Below are positions 25,242-35,354 of a DNA stretch of 41,400 nucleotides, piece after piece (positions within the stretch are counted from its first letter, which is position 1; each line of letters starts with the position of its first letter). The DNA comes from Myxococcota bacterium (GTDB lineage Bacteria; Myxococcota_A; Polyangia; Polyangiales; Polyangiaceae). The notes beneath the pieces are model-generated. The model searched no databases. It saw only the letters and a list, made by a program, of their open reading frames with translations, and was not told the origin of the DNA. Location of the stretch: contig CAUJFL010000417.1 in the NCBI GenBank assembly GCA_963169165.1, positions 1-41,400 on the forward strand, read 5' to 3'. The position numbers and the translations under genes were made by a program.

Positions 25242-26809
25242 AGACTTTCTTGTTCACCTCGTTCATTTGCCTCGCCTCCCTCGCTGCGTGCGGGGGCTCG
25301 GATGACGACGTTCAGCCGGGCGCCTCGCCCGGCGCGGCCGGCGCGGGAGGAGGCTCGGCCGGCAAGGCCCAGGCCGGCGCGGGAGGAGGCTCGGCCGGCA
25401 AGGCCCAGGCCGGCGCGGGCGGCGCGATGGCCGGCTCCGCGGGCAAGGCCCAGGCGGGGTCGGGCGGCGCCGACGCGGGCAAGGGCGGCAGCGCGGGCGC
25501 GCCCGGAGGCAGCGCGGGAGCCCCAGGAGGCAGCGCGGGAGCCCCGGGAGGCAGCGGCGGCGCATCGGGCGGCGGCGCGGGAGCCCCCGGCGGCAGCGGC
25601 GGCGCATCGGGCGGCAGCGCGGGAGCCCCCGGCGGCAGCGGCGGCGCGTCGGGCGGCGCTTCGCCGGGCGACACCCCGACCTGCTCACCCGCGACCGGCC
25701 CCACCCCGAAGCTCAAGCTGACGCCGCTCATCACCCAGGGACTTGGCAAGCCGGTGCTCGTCACGCACGCGCCCGGCGACACCAGCCGCCTCTACATCGT
25801 GCAGCAGGGCGGCACGGTGCGCATCGCACAGAACGGCAAGCTCACCGGCGTGTTCGCCGACCTCGGCCCCAAGCTCACGAGCGGCGGGGAGCGAGGTCTG
25901 CTGGGGCTCGCGTTCCACCCGCAGTTCGCACAGAACGGCCGGGTCTTCGTGCACTACTCGTCGAAGGCGAGCGCGAACCCCGGCACGCAGGACGGTGACA
26001 CGGTGATCGCCGAGCTGACCGCCACGCCCGACGTCGGCGACGTCTCGTCGCTGAAGACGCTGATGACTGTCAAGCAGCCCCAGGCCAACCACAACGGCGG
26101 CAGCATCGAGTTCTCGCCGGTCGACGGCTTCCTCTACATCGCGCTCGGTGACGGCGGCGGCGGCGGCGACGACGACAACCACGGCCCCATCGGCAACGGC
26201 CAGAACCTCGCCACGATGCTCGGCAAGCTGCTGCGCGTCGACGTGTCCACCGTGGGGACGCTGTCGGTGCCCGCGTCGAACCCCAAGCTCGCGGGCGCCA
26301 ACCCCGAGATCTGGGCCTACGGCCTGCGGAACCCGTACCGCGTGTCGTTCGACATGTGCACCGGCGATCGCTACATCGCCGACGTCGGGCAGGGCGAGCA
26401 CGAGGAGATCGACGTCGAGGCGTCCGCGTCGCCGGGCGGGCTCAACTATGGCTGGCGCATCATGGAGGGCACCTCCTGTTACAACCCGTCTTCCAACTGT
26501 GACCAGACTGGCCTCACGCTCCCGGTGACCACCTACGACCACGACCAGGGCAACTGCTCGGTGTCCGGCGGCTACGTCTACCGGGGCGCCGCGATCCCGG
26601 GCCTGCGCGGTCGCTATTTCTATGGAGACTACTGCTCGGGGCGCGTCTGGAGCTTCGCGTACGCGGGCGGCGTCGCCACCGACCCGATCGAGCACACCGC
26701 CGAGTTCAAGTCCGACGGCATGCCGATCTCGGGCTTCGGACAGGACGCGAGCGGAGAGGTGTACGTGGTCGCGTACGGCGGCACCGTGTACCGGATCGAC
26801 GCCCTCTGA
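25238..26809 (+). CDS. PQQ-dependent sugar dehydrogenase-like lipoprotein
   Basis: Predicted 523-residue lipoprotein with signal and lipobox SLAACGGSDD, then an unusually long (~140 residues) Gly/Ala/Ser repeat linker. The domain from about 165 is a six-bladed propeller of the soluble aldose/glucose sorbosone dehydrogenase family: ERGLLGLAFHPQF, ANHNGGSIEFSP with the catalytic-type His, YIALGDGG, YGLRNPYRVSFD, IADVGQGEHEEID and NYGWRIMEG. Such enzymes oxidise sugars using bound PQQ. PQQ synthesis genes are not in the window. The ATG overlaps the upstream haem lipoprotein stop by ATGA, so the two may form a sugar-oxidising electron-transfer pair. Confidence 0.9.
   Translation: MKTFLFTSFICLASLAACGGSDDDVQPGASPGAAGAGGGSAGKAQAGAGGGSAGKAQAGAGGAMAGSAGKAQAGSGGADAGKGGSAGAPGGSAGAPGGSAGAPGGSGGASGGGAGAPGGSGGASGGSAGAPGGSGGASGGASPGDTPTCSPATGPTPKLKLTPLITQGLGKPVLVTHAPGDTSRLYIVQQGGTVRIAQNGKLTGVFADLGPKLTSGGERGLLGLAFHPQFAQNGRVFVHYSSKASANPGTQDGDTVIAELTATPDVGDVSSLKTLMTVKQPQANHNGGSIEFSPVDGFLYIALGDGGGGGDDDNHGPIGNGQNLATMLGKLLRVDVSTVGTLSVPASNPKLAGANPEIWAYGLRNPYRVSFDMCTGDRYIADVGQGEHEEIDVEASASPGGLNYGWRIMEGTSCYNPSSNCDQTGLTLPVTTYDHDQGNCSVSGGYVYRGAAIPGLRGRYFYGDYCSGRVWSFAYAGGVATDPIEHTAEFKSDGMPISGFGQDASGEVYVVAYGGTVYRIDAL
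25343..25676 (+). repeat. In-frame low-complexity repeats encoding the lipoprotein linker
   Basis: The segment begins with two exact 36-bp units (12 residues, AGAGGGSAGKAQ) and a third diverged one. It then passes into seven-residue units built from GGSAGAP and GGSGGAS, repeated many times with mostly synonymous changes. All units keep the reading frame of the sugar dehydrogenase gene, so length change by slippage or recombination would only alter linker length. Confidence 0.8.
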
Positions 26810-26825
26810 GCCCCGCGCGGCCCCG

Positions 26826-27275
26826 ATGACCCAGCCGTCACGGCCCGGCGAGCCCGAGCGCATCCTGAGCGCCGGGCTGCCGCCGGGCTACGATCCCGAG
26901 GAGCAGCACCAGATGTCCGCGCCCGCGGCGGTCACGTACATGCGAGCGTACGGCGGCGTGGTGGGCGGGCTCTACCTGCTGGGCGGCCTCGCGCTCGTCG
27001 GCGTGCTCTTGAAGGAGGCGCTGACGAAGGTCGGCGGCGACATCTGGGGGGGGCTCGTGTTCGGCGCGATCGTGGGGACGGCGTGCGGCGTGATGGCGGC
27101 GCTGCACCTCGCCGTCCTCGTCGGCGGGCGGCGGCCGTGGGTGCACACGGTCGCGACCGTCGCCGTCGCGCTCGATCTGACGAGCGCGTGCTGCTGGTTG
27201 CCGGGGATCCCGCTCTTGATCGTGTGGCTGCGCCCGGACGTTAAGGCGTTCTACACCGATCCTCCCGCGCGGTGA
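26826..27275 (+). CDS. Small multi-pass membrane protein, unknown
   Basis: Predicted 149-residue protein. A polar N-terminus (~40 residues with PPGYDPEEQHQ) precedes three or four hydrophobic segments: GGVVGGLYLLGGLALVGVLL, GLVFGAIVGTACGVMAALHL, and a long hydrophobic region around ATVAVALDLTSACCWLPGI followed by PLLIVWL. The protein ends VKAFYTDPPAR. It lies 16 bp after the sugar dehydrogenase stop and may be read from the same transcript. I do not recognise a family beyond general resemblance to small DUF-type membrane proteins. Confidence 0.8.
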   Translation: MTQPSRPGEPERILSAGLPPGYDPEEQHQMSAPAAVTYMRAYGGVVGGLYLLGGLALVGVLLKEALTKVGGDIWGGLVFGAIVGTACGVMAALHLAVLVGGRRPWVHTVATVAVALDLTSACCWLPGIPLLIVWLRPDVKAFYTDPPAR

Positions 27276-27284
27276 CCCGCACCG

Positions 27285-27339
27285 TTGACGCGCTGGGCCG
27301 TCGACACTACCGGCGCAGTCGCCCGATCATGGGCAGGAG
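27285..27339 (+). promoter_or_regulatory. Possible promoter and ribosome binding site of etfB
   Basis: TTGACG at 27285-27290 is a good -35 match, but only a poor -10 (TACCGG, 27308-27313) lies 17 bp on. AGGAGG at 27334-27339 is a strong Shine-Dalgarno eight bases before the GTG at 27348 and supports that start. Confidence 0.4.
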
Positions 27340-27347
27340 GTAGCCAC

Positions 27348-28175
27348 GTGAAGATCCTCGTCCCGCTGAAGCGCGTCGCCGACCCGGACAACGCGAACAA
27401 GATCAAGATCCCCGCGGGTGGTGCCACGATCGACACCACCGGGCTCGAGTGGAAGCCCAACCCGTTCGACGAGTACGCGCTCGAGGCCGCGCTGCGCCTC
27501 ACCGAGAACGGCGCGACGCCGAAGACGCGCGGCGGCGAGGTGATCGTCGTGACGTTCGGCCCGAAGGAGTGCGAGACGACGCTGCGCGCCGCGCTCGCGA
27601 CCGGCGCCGACCGCGCGATCCGCGTCGACGCGAAGGACGACGAGCTCGACGGCTCGATCGTCGCGAAGGCGCTCCGCGCGATCGTCGACAAGGAGAAGCC
27701 CGACGCGGTCGTGATGGGCAAGCAGGCCGTCGACGGCGACTCGAACCAGATCGGGCAGATGCTCGCGCAGCACCTCGGCTGGCCTCAGGCGACGTTCGCC
27801 GCGACCATCGAGGAGGAGGACGGCGCGCTGCTCGTCGGACGCGAGGTCGACGGCGGCGTGATCACGCTGCGCGTGAAGCTCCCAGCGCTCGTCACGGTCG
27901 ATCTGCGCATCGTCGCGCCGACCAGCGTCTACTCGAAGCAGACGAAGCGCGACTTCAAGTACAACGACGGCGTCCGCTTCGCCGCGCTCCCCGCGATCAT
28001 GGCCGCGAAGAAGAAGCCCCTCGCCGAGCTGAAGCTCGCCGAGCTCGTGTCGGACACCGCGCTGAAGGTCCAGTACTCGAGGTTCGAGGCGCCGCCCTCG
28101 CGCAAGGCGGGCATCAAGGTGAAGGACGTGGCCGAGCTGGTCACGCGCCTGAAGAACGAAGCCAAGGTCATCTGA
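27348..28175 (+). CDS. etfB: Electron transfer flavoprotein beta subunit
   Basis: Predicted 275-residue protein beginning VKILVPLKRVADPDN from a GTG with a strong Shine-Dalgarno. NPFDEYALEAALRL, EVIVVTFGPKECETTLRAALATGADRAI and GKQAVDGDSNQIGQMLAQHLGW are hallmark EtfB segments that bind AMP and contact the alpha subunit. It forms a heterodimer with EtfA that collects electrons from acyl-CoA and other dehydrogenases and passes them to ETF-quinone oxidoreductase. etfA follows after 17 bp. No dehydrogenase gene is adjacent. Confidence 0.96.
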   Translation: MKILVPLKRVADPDNANKIKIPAGGATIDTTGLEWKPNPFDEYALEAALRLTENGATPKTRGGEVIVVTFGPKECETTLRAALATGADRAIRVDAKDDELDGSIVAKALRAIVDKEKPDAVVMGKQAVDGDSNQIGQMLAQHLGWPQATFAATIEEEDGALLVGREVDGGVITLRVKLPALVTVDLRIVAPTSVYSKQTKRDFKYNDGVRFAALPAIMAAKKKPLAELKLAELVSDTALKVQYSRFEAPPSRKAGIKVKDVAELVTRLKNEAKVI

Positions 28176-28192
28176 GGAGCACGAGAGAAGCC

Positions 28193-29158
<966 letters not shown>

Positions 29159-29186
29159 GGGGCCGCCGACGCCGTGAAGAATCGAA

Positions 29187-29215
29187 GGGCCGACCCTCGC
29201 GGGTCGGCCCTTTTT
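29187..29215 (+). terminator. Intrinsic terminator of etfBA
   Basis: A perfect 10-bp stem, GGGCCGACCC (29187-29196) and GGGTCGGCCC (29201-29210), with a TCGC loop is followed directly by TTTTT. It lies 28 bp after the etfA stop. Confidence 0.95.
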
Positions 29216-29217
29216 GC

Positions 29218-29246
29218 TTGACGATCGCGGAGACTCGCGCGAGATT
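29218..29246 (+). promoter_or_regulatory. Possible sigma-70-type promoter of tRNA-Pro
   Basis: TTGACG (29218-29223) and GAGATT (29241-29246) are separated by exactly 17 bp, just after the etfA terminator and 42 bp before the tRNA. The -35 is good and the -10 weak. Confidence 0.45.
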
Positions 29247-29283
29247 CCGCGCCCGCTTCGGACGGCAGTCAACAGGTTCGCGG

Positions 29284-29362
<79 letters not shown>

Positions 29363-29652
29363 CTGTTTGTCAGGCGCCGCTGGCGCTCGGCGGGCGCCGA
29401 GTCGGCGAGCGTCGCCGTTCGCGGAGATCCTCTCGCCGCCCGATCGATCCCCGACGCGGCGCCTCGAGCGGCGCGGCGTGCCCTCGCCCTGGCCCGGGCG
29501 CTTCGACGCGTGGTTCGCCCGCCGCGGGGCCCGTGTGCCGACTTCGAGCTTCGGGAAGGCCGGAGACGCCGCGCGAGCGCTGGGCGTGGCGGGCCGCCGC
29601 GCGGCGGTCGGCGCGCGCTCGCCGGTCGGGTTTCGCTGTGCGTCGTTTCAGC
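29363..29652. other. Gap after tRNA-Pro without a recognisable gene
   Basis: This 290-bp gap starts with a GC-rich stem (CTCGGCG 29386-29392, CGCCGAG 29395-29401), perhaps a terminator or processing hairpin after the tRNA although no T-tract follows. The remainder has open frames on the plus strand but none resembles a protein I know, and I see no attachment-site repeat of the tRNA end. Confidence 0.5.
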
Positions 29653-29853
29653 TCACGGCGGCAGCACGCGCACTCCGGTCATGCACGACAGCGTCCACCA
29701 GCACCCAGCGCAGTCGAGGAGCGCGGGATCCTGGGAGCAGAGATCGCCGAGCGGGGTCTGGCCCGTGCAGGCGTAGCTGATGCCGCTGAAAATCGTGCCG
29801 GTGTCAGCGCCCAGATTGAGGTCCGTGTAGGCCTTCGAACAGTTGAAGTTGTT
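29653..29853 (-). pseudogene. Continuation of the MopE-like gene beyond an in-frame TAG
   Basis: Directly after the TAG at 29854-29856, the same minus-strand frame stays open for 66 codons to a TGA at 29653-29655. It encodes protein-like sequence with evenly placed Cys ([15 protein letters not shown], then [17 protein letters not shown] and [11 protein letters not shown]). Codon use and Cys style match the upstream gene, so it probably is the original C-terminus cut off by a nonsense change, a readthrough product, or a base-call error. Confidence 0.7.
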
Positions 29854-32800
29854 CTAGGGGCCGCTGCATCCAGACGGCACCGACCAGCCCGTCTGCGCCA
29901 CCTTCAGCCCCGATTTCGGTTTCCATGACCACGTGGAGTTGGTGGTGAAGCGCCCCTCGGTCCAGTCGGCCTTCGTCTCCCTCATCGTCAGGCTCGTGCC
30001 GCCCATCACCAGCACACCGAAGAGATTGACAAAATTGACAGACTGCGTGACGCGGGGCCCGTCCATGCCGAAGTCGTTGTCGCCGGCGAACTTGTCGAGC
30101 GGCCACAGCTTGACCGGCGGCGTCCCCGCCGCGACGCAGGCGTCGTCGATACATGCGCTCCCGCCGTCGACCGTGCCGTCGCAGTCATTGTCGAGGTTGT
30201 CACAGTAACCCGCGGTGGCCTTCACCGCCTCCTCGTTGGGGCCACCCGGCCGTGCCGCCGCCGCCGTGTCGTTGCAGTCGGCGGTCGTGGTCGAGGTGCA
30301 GAGCGACTTGGGCTTCCAGCCCTGGCCGGACGGCGGGACCTGGGCAGGAGGGGCGCCGGCGTTGACGCAGTACGACGTGCAGCCCGTGAGCAGGCAGTAT
30401 CCGTCTCCGTCGTAGTCTTTGCAGTGCTCGATCCGCGAATCCGGCGACGAGCACGCGCCCCATTGTCCTCCGCTGCAGGTCTGAGTGCCGTCGAGGCAGA
30501 CCCCGCACTGCTGCACCGCGTCGTCGAGGCAGGTGCAAGTGATCCCGTTGTCGGCCTGTCCGTCGCAGTCGTTGTCCTTCCCGTCGCAGCTCTCGCTGGT
30601 GCCGGTCACCTCGCCGTCGCACGCCGCGCTCCAGACGCCGGACGTGGTGCAGATCTGGACGCCTTGCTTGCACTCGCCGACCGCCGAGCCGCACGCGCGG
30701 ACGGCGCCGGGCTCGCAGACGCTGGCGCACGACAGCGTGATGTCGCCGTCGACGACGAGGCTGTCGTCGGGGGTGGCGTTGCAGTTCTGATCGCCGCCGC
30801 AGCGGTTAGCCTGCGCGCCGATGCCGGGGTCCCAGACGCGCGTCACGGGCTGGCGAGCGAACCCGGCCCCCTGCCAGTCGAGCCGAGCGCCGAACGCGCC
30901 CGTGACGTCGTAGCCTTCGATGACGATGGTGTGTTCTCCGGCCGTCAACGCGGTCGCACCGCTCGCGAACTCGCCGGTGACCTGCGCTGCGAACTGATCC
31001 ACCACGGCCGCGCCGTCGACCTTGACGCGCGCCGCGGCGTCCGTGAGCACCGCCGTGAAGGTGTAGCTGCCCGCCGTCTCGACGATGAGCGTCCCCTCGT
31101 ATCGGAACGCGAAGGTGTCCCGCCCGACGCCCGTCGAGATGCCGCCGGTGCCGAACGCTAGGTCGACGACGTTCTCGCCGGTGATGGTCTGGGTGGCACC
31201 GCCGTTGGACGCCGGGATGGCGGTCGTCGTGTTGAAGAAATAGTAGCCGCTCCAGCCCGGCGGCTTCACGCCGTACGCGCGCGGGCTCGACGCGGGGCCA
31301 TCCCAGGCGGCGGGGAAGGTCGTCCCGTCCTTGTCGTCGCAGTCGGTGGGTGGGAGCACCGACGGCTTCCAGCGCTCGGGGCAGACGACCGTGACGCCGG
31401 GACAGTTGGACACCGTGTTGCCGGGGTTGTCGCACTGCGTGAGGGCCGCGGAACCCTGCGGCGCGAAGCTGTCGCCGTCTTCGTCGTAGGACCACTGCGG
31501 GGTGTTCGCGGCGTTGTCGTCGACCTGCGAATTGCAGTCGTTGTCCCTGCCGTCGCACACCTCCGCCTTGCCCGGATACCGGAGCGCGTCGCCGTCGTCG
31601 CAGTCATCGGCGAGCAGCCCGGTCTTCCAGCGGCCGGGGCAGGTGGTCACCGCGCCGGGGCCGCAGTTCGCGATGATGAGGCCGGGGTTCGTGCACTGTG
31701 ATGCCTGGCCGACCGCGGCGTCGCCGTGGTTGTCGCCGTCCGCGTCGTAGAACCACTTGGCGACGTCGGTCGCGTTCTCGTCGACGGTGCCGTTGCAGTT
31801 GTTATCGTATCCGTCGCAGATCTCGGTCGCGCCCGGGAACACGCTGCTGACGGTGTCGTCGCAGTCGTCGTTGGGAAGGCTCGGCTTCCATTTGGCAGGG
31901 TCGCAGGCGGGACAGCTGGGAGGAACTACGGGCGCCTCACAGCTCCTGATGCTGGCCACCGCCTTGTCGCCGTGGTTGTCGTCGTCGCCGTCGTAGTAGC
32001 GGACGACCTGTCCCGTTACGCTGGAATCGTCGTCGTCCAGCTTGCCATCGCAGTCGTCGTCGACGCCGTTGCACGTCTCTGTCGAGGTCGGGTTCACCTC
32101 GAGCTTGGTGTCGTCGCAGTCGGAGGACGGCAGATTTCCCAGCTTCCACCTGGATGGATCGCAGCTTGGGCACTCTTCGGGCGCCTTACCGGGGGGCGTG
32201 CAAGACTGGACCTTCTTGTAGCCCTTGGCGGCGAACAGATCGTCGTCGCCGTCGTAGGACCAGTAGGGCGCGTCAGCAGGCGGCCCCTCGTCGGTCGTGC
32301 CGTCACAATCATCGTCGAGGCTGTTGCAGGATTCGGTGATCGGTCCCACCGTGCCGCCGCACGGACCCCACTTGCCGTCGCTGCCGCAGGTCTTCGCGCC
32401 TGCCTTGCACGCGCCGACAGGCTTCCCCCCGGGGAACGCGACGGGTTGACCGTTGGCGAGCTCGTTGCAACTGGCGACGTCGCCCGGAGAGCAGGTGCAG
32501 GTCGCGCCGTTTAGGAGCTTCTGGTCGTCGTTGGTGCCGCTGCAGTCCTGATCGGCGCCGTCGCATTGGTCGGGGTGGCCATCACCCTTCGGACCGTCCC
32601 AGCCGTCAGGGCTCACCGCGGGATCGGTGTCGTCGCAGTCGCCGCCCACCGCGACGGTCGATCCCACGGTGGTCGAGAGGCACTTGGCGCTCCGGTGACC
32701 GTCGCCGTCGGCGTCACGGGCGCGGAACCGGCAAGCGCCGGCCTCACAGTGTGCCTCGGCGCAGCCGACGGGGTTGGTGGTCGGGAGCTTCGACGCGCAG

Positions 32801-33279
32801 TCCGCGGCGACTTGGCACTGGCCGGCGCCCCCTGCACCCGCCGCGCCGCCTGTCGACCCGGACGCCCCCGCGCTCCCGCTCGCGCCCGCCTTGCCCGCCG
32901 AGGCTCCGGTCCCCGCGCCGCCGCTCGCGCCGGCCGCGCCGCCCTTGCCGCCTCCGGTGTTACCTGTCGCGCCGCCGTTACCTGCTGTCGCGCCGCCCGC
33001 ACCGCTGGACGTCGCACCGCCGTTGCCGCCAGCCGCGCCGCCCTTGCCGCCAGCCGCCGCGCCGGCCGCGCCGCTCGAGCTCGCGCCGCCGTTGCCGCCG
33101 GAGGTCGTGCCGCCCTTGCCTGCGCCCGGCGAGCCGGCCGCGCCGCCGCTCGTCGAACCGGCGACACCCCCCGCCGAGGTGGCCGGGGCGGTCGTTGAAT
33201 CGTCGCTGCCGCCGCAGGCGACCGTCGAGGCGATCGCCACGAGCAGACCGGCTCCAACTCCCACAGAGCGCATAGTCAT
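29854..33279 (-). CDS. Large MopE-like lipoprotein with metal-binding repeats and a PA14 domain
   Basis: Predicted 1141-residue lipoprotein. Of four nearby ATGs, the one at 33279 has the best spacing to the GGAGG. The lipobox is [11 protein letters not shown] Gly/Ala/Ser/Thr linker runs to about 150. Then come at least six repeats of the putative metal-binding type (DDCDD...PG..E.CDG.DN.C.G..D), between about 200 and 600. A PA14-like domain follows ([16 protein letters not shown] to FGARLDWQ), then further [11 protein letters not shown]-type repeats and a Cys-containing tail. The Asp-rich repeats should bind calcium or other metals, and PA14 suggests glycan binding at the cell surface. An in-frame TAG ends it, with 66 plausible codons beyond. 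Confidence 0.88.
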   Translation of the reverse strand: MTMRSVGVGAGLLVAIASTVACGGSDDSTTAPATSAGGVAGSTSGGAAGSPGAGKGGTTSGGNGGASSSGAAGAAAGGKGGAAGGNGGATSSGAGGATAGNGGATGNTGGGKGGAAGASGGAGTGASAGKAGASGSAGASGSTGGAAGAGGAGQCQVAADCASKLPTTNPVGCAEAHCEAGACRFRARDADGDGHRSAKCLSTTVGSTVAVGGDCDDTDPAVSPDGWDGPKGDGHPDQCDGADQDCSGTNDDQKLLNGATCTCSPGDVASCNELANGQPVAFPGGKPVGACKAGAKTCGSDGKWGPCGGTVGPITESCNSLDDDCDGTTDEGPPADAPYWSYDGDDDLFAAKGYKKVQSCTPPGKAPEECPSCDPSRWKLGNLPSSDCDDTKLEVNPTSTETCNGVDDDCDGKLDDDDSSVTGQVVRYYDGDDDNHGDKAVASIRSCEAPVVPPSCPACDPAKWKPSLPNDDCDDTVSSVFPGATEICDGYDNNCNGTVDENATDVAKWFYDADGDNHGDAAVGQASQCTNPGLIIANCGPGAVTTCPGRWKTGLLADDCDDGDALRYPGKAEVCDGRDNDCNSQVDDNAANTPQWSYDEDGDSFAPQGSAALTQCDNPGNTVSNCPGVTVVCPERWKPSVLPPTDCDDKDGTTFPAAWDGPASSPRAYGVKPPGWSGYYFFNTTTAIPASNGGATQTITGENVVDLAFGTGGISTGVGRDTFAFRYEGTLIVETAGSYTFTAVLTDAAARVKVDGAAVVDQFAAQVTGEFASGATALTAGEHTIVIEGYDVTGAFGARLDWQGAGFARQPVTRVWDPGIGAQANRCGGDQNCNATPDDSLVVDGDITLSCASVCEPGAVRACGSAVGECKQGVQICTTSGVWSAACDGEVTGTSESCDGKDNDCDGQADNGITCTCLDDAVQQCGVCLDGTQTCSGGQWGACSSPDSRIEHCKDYDGDGYCLLTGCTSYCVNAGAPPAQVPPSGQGWKPKSLCTSTTTADCNDTAAAARPGGPNEEAVKATAGYCDNLDNDCDGTVDGGSACIDDACVAAGTPPVKLWPLDKFAGDNDFGMDGPRVTQSVNFVNLFGVLVMGGTSLTMRETKADWTEGRFTTNSTWSWKPKSGLKVAQTGWSVPSGCSGP

Positions 33280-33384
33280 CATCATCCTCCTCCTCGTCGA
33301 CATCTCGGGACCAGCCCAGCACTGTACCACGTGCGCTCGGCGTGGCGTCTCGTGGTGTCGTCGACGCTCGTCGACGCCCGGAGG

Positions 33385-34674
33385 TCACGGGCGGGCTGGC
33401 GAGCGCCGCGCGGTCACCCCGGCGCACGCCGCGAGCAGCGCGAACAGCGGCGTCACGAACACATGGTACCGGTCCTCGCCGAAGAACACCGCGTGTGTCG
33501 CGCACACCGCGAGCACGCACGCGCCGACGTACCTCGCGAGCGCCGGGCGCGTCGACGGCCACGCGAGCCACGGCAAGGTCGGCGCGAGCACGGCGAGCCA
33601 CCAGAGCGGACGCGGCTCGTCGCGGGTCAACACCCACGCGCACGCCGCGAGCGCGAGGCCGAGCGACGCCCGCGTCGCGCGCGGATGTCGCCGGGACCAC
33701 GCGACGGCGCCGAGGGTCGCGAGCACGAGAGACAGCGCGTGCGCGCGGCCGAGCCACCTACGTCCCTGGTCCTTCGTCGGCTCGTCGAAGCGCGCGGGAT
33801 CGCTCACGCCGAGGTACCCCATCGCGAACGACGCGTGGTCGAACGTGTGGGAGAGCTTCTTCGGGACGAGCGCGAGCCAGCGAGAGGGGTTCGCGCGGAT
33901 CTGCCGCATCCCCACGCCGGCCCAGCAGCGATCCTGTTGCACTTGCCCCGTCACCACCGGGCACCCGTCGCTCGCGCGCAGCGTGTCGAAGCGCCCCGTC
34001 GCGCGCGGCGACGCACCGATCGCGAGGTTCCAGCCGGCGTTGGTGCTGACGAAGGCGCAGCCGTCCATCACCCGACAGTTGCGCGCCGTCCACGGCGCGA
34101 CCACGAGCAGCGCCGCGGCGGTCGCGATCGCCGCGGTGCCGACCGCGCGTCGCCAGGTCACCCGCAGGTTCGTGAGCTCGACCGTCAGCAGCCCGAGCAG
34201 CGGCACGCACAGGATCGCCTGAGGTCGCACGAGCACGCCGAGCCCGGCGAGCGCGCCCGCCACGACGGCCGCCAGGAGGGGACGGCGCGGCAAGGCGACG
34301 ATCGCCAGCGCGGACGCGATCGGCGCGAGCGACGACAGCGGCTCGGTCATCAGCAGCGCGCTGTACGCGATGAGCTCGGGCGACGCGGCGATCAGCAGGC
34401 CCGCGACGAGCCCGCGCGCGTACCCGAGCGCGCGTTCGCCGAGCAGGAACGTCAGCGCCGGGAGCGTCGCGCCCACGACCGCGTTCGCGATGACCGCGAC
34501 CTTGGGTCCGGCGCCGAACACGACGTACACGAGCGCGAGGAAGCCGCTGTAACCGACGGGGTAGTGACACCACGGGTGCCACCGCGCCTCGCCGCCGACC
34601 ATCACGTCGTCGGAGTAGCCGAGCCCCGCGGCGAGCCGACGCGCGCCGAAGTCGTAATAGTGTCCGTCCCACAC
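33385..34674 (-). CDS. ArnT/PMT-like membrane glycosyltransferase (GT39 type), N-terminus unresolved
   Basis: Predicted at least 429 residues, with about ten hydrophobic segments. The acidic, aromatic loop WDGHYYDFGARRLAAGLGY sits where PMT/ArnT enzymes have the catalytic Asp after TM1. Later features include SALLMTEPLS and LVRPQAI typical of such polyprenyl-phosphate-sugar-dependent transferases. The only GTG (34674) would begin just at this loop and omit TM1. The frame is open further upstream and encodes RRWLTAWLIFVGALLPRLY, a good TM1, back to a TAG at about 34800. Only a CTG (34782) is available as a start there. The gene may use CTG, or its true start was lost. The substrate is unknown. 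Confidence 0.82.
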   Translation of the reverse strand: MWDGHYYDFGARRLAAGLGYSDDVMVGGEARWHPWCHYPVGYSGFLALVYVVFGAGPKVAVIANAVVGATLPALTFLLGERALGYARGLVAGLLIAASPELIAYSALLMTEPLSSLAPIASALAIVALPRRPLLAAVVAGALAGLGVLVRPQAILCVPLLGLLTVELTNLRVTWRRAVGTAAIATAAALLVVAPWTARNCRVMDGCAFVSTNAGWNLAIGASPRATGRFDTLRASDGCPVVTGQVQQDRCWAGVGMRQIRANPSRWLALVPKKLSHTFDHASFAMGYLGVSDPARFDEPTKDQGRRWLGRAHALSLVLATLGAVAWSRRHPRATRASLGLALAACAWVLTRDEPRPLWWLAVLAPTLPWLAWPSTRPALARYVGACVLAVCATHAVFFGEDRYHVFVTPLFALLAACAGVTARRSPARP

Positions 34675-34839
34675 CGGCTCCTTCGCCCACGCGATCGCGA
34701 CGTAGAGACGCGGCAGGAGCGCGCCGACGAAGATCAGCCACGCGGTGAGCCACCGCCGCTCGCGGCCAGGATCGTTCGCCAGCTGCGGGCGGCGACGACC
34801 CTACTTCAGCGCGCGCGCGCCGACACGCGGCGTGTCGAG

Positions 34840-35247
34840 TCAGCGCGACGGGGGTGGGGGAGGTTCACCCGAGCCGTCGGGCGGCGGGCCGCCGGGACGA
34901 CCCGCGCCGCGAGGCGGTCGGCACGCGAGCTTCGCGTCGTCGCGCGGGGGCTTCTCGCAGGTGCCGGTGATGGACCGGTCACGCAACGTGAACGAGCAGG
35001 CGTCGCCGGGCGCCTTCGCCTCACACGCCGCGGTCGCTTCGGGCGGCGGCCCGCGTCGGCCGCGTCGGCCGCCTCGTCCTCGGTGAGGAGGTCCATCGGG
35101 GGCCTCCTGCGCGCCGGGCGCGTCGGGAGTCGGGGCAGGCTCGGCGGCGGTGGGCGGCGGACCGTCGACCGGCGGGGGGACCTGCTTCGAGCAACCAACG
35201 GCGGCGAGCGCGAGCAGCGCGGCGGCGGACGTGAGCGGGTGGATCAT
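34840..35247 (-). CDS. Small Pro-rich lipoprotein
   Basis: Predicted 135-residue protein with a signal peptide and lipobox (ALLALAAVGCSKQ). It is followed by a Pro/Ala segment, a basic Gly/Arg run (HRGRGGRRGRRG) and a small Cys-bearing core (ATAACEAKAPGDACSFTL, then GTCEKPP and LACRPP) with four Cys that could form two disulfides, ending in a Pro/Gly tail. No family is recognised. It is encoded upstream of the glycosyltransferase gene on the same strand. Confidence 0.8.
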   Translation of the reverse strand: MIHPLTSAAALLALAAVGCSKQVPPPVDGPPPTAAEPAPTPDAPGAQEAPDGPPHRGRGGRRGRRGPPPEATAACEAKAPGDACSFTLRDRSITGTCEKPPRDDAKLACRPPRGAGRPGGPPPDGSGEPPPPPSR

Positions 35248-35354
35248 GCGTGAGCAGGATCGCAAGGCGCGTGCCGCGCCGGGCTCCGAGCGGCCCCAGC
35301 GTAACGCGCGCGCGAGGTGTACGGTCCGCGCGCAGGTGTCCCGGTCGCGTACGC

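Noticed and set aside
25343-25676. CRISPR-like or satellite array
   Set aside because: The units are in-frame Gly/Ala/Ser codons with no unique spacers. They are a protein linker.
33313-33330. Possible sigma-54 promoter (TGGTACA on the minus strand) upstream of the MopE-like gene
   Set aside because: The -24 half fits, but the GC of the -12 element is displaced by one base, so the required GG-N10-GC spacing is missing.
32774-34222. Long plus-strand open frames opposite the MopE-like and glycosyltransferase genes
   Set aside because: They are Pro/Ala/Arg-rich mirror frames typical of GC-rich coding DNA, and the minus-strand products have recognisable domains.
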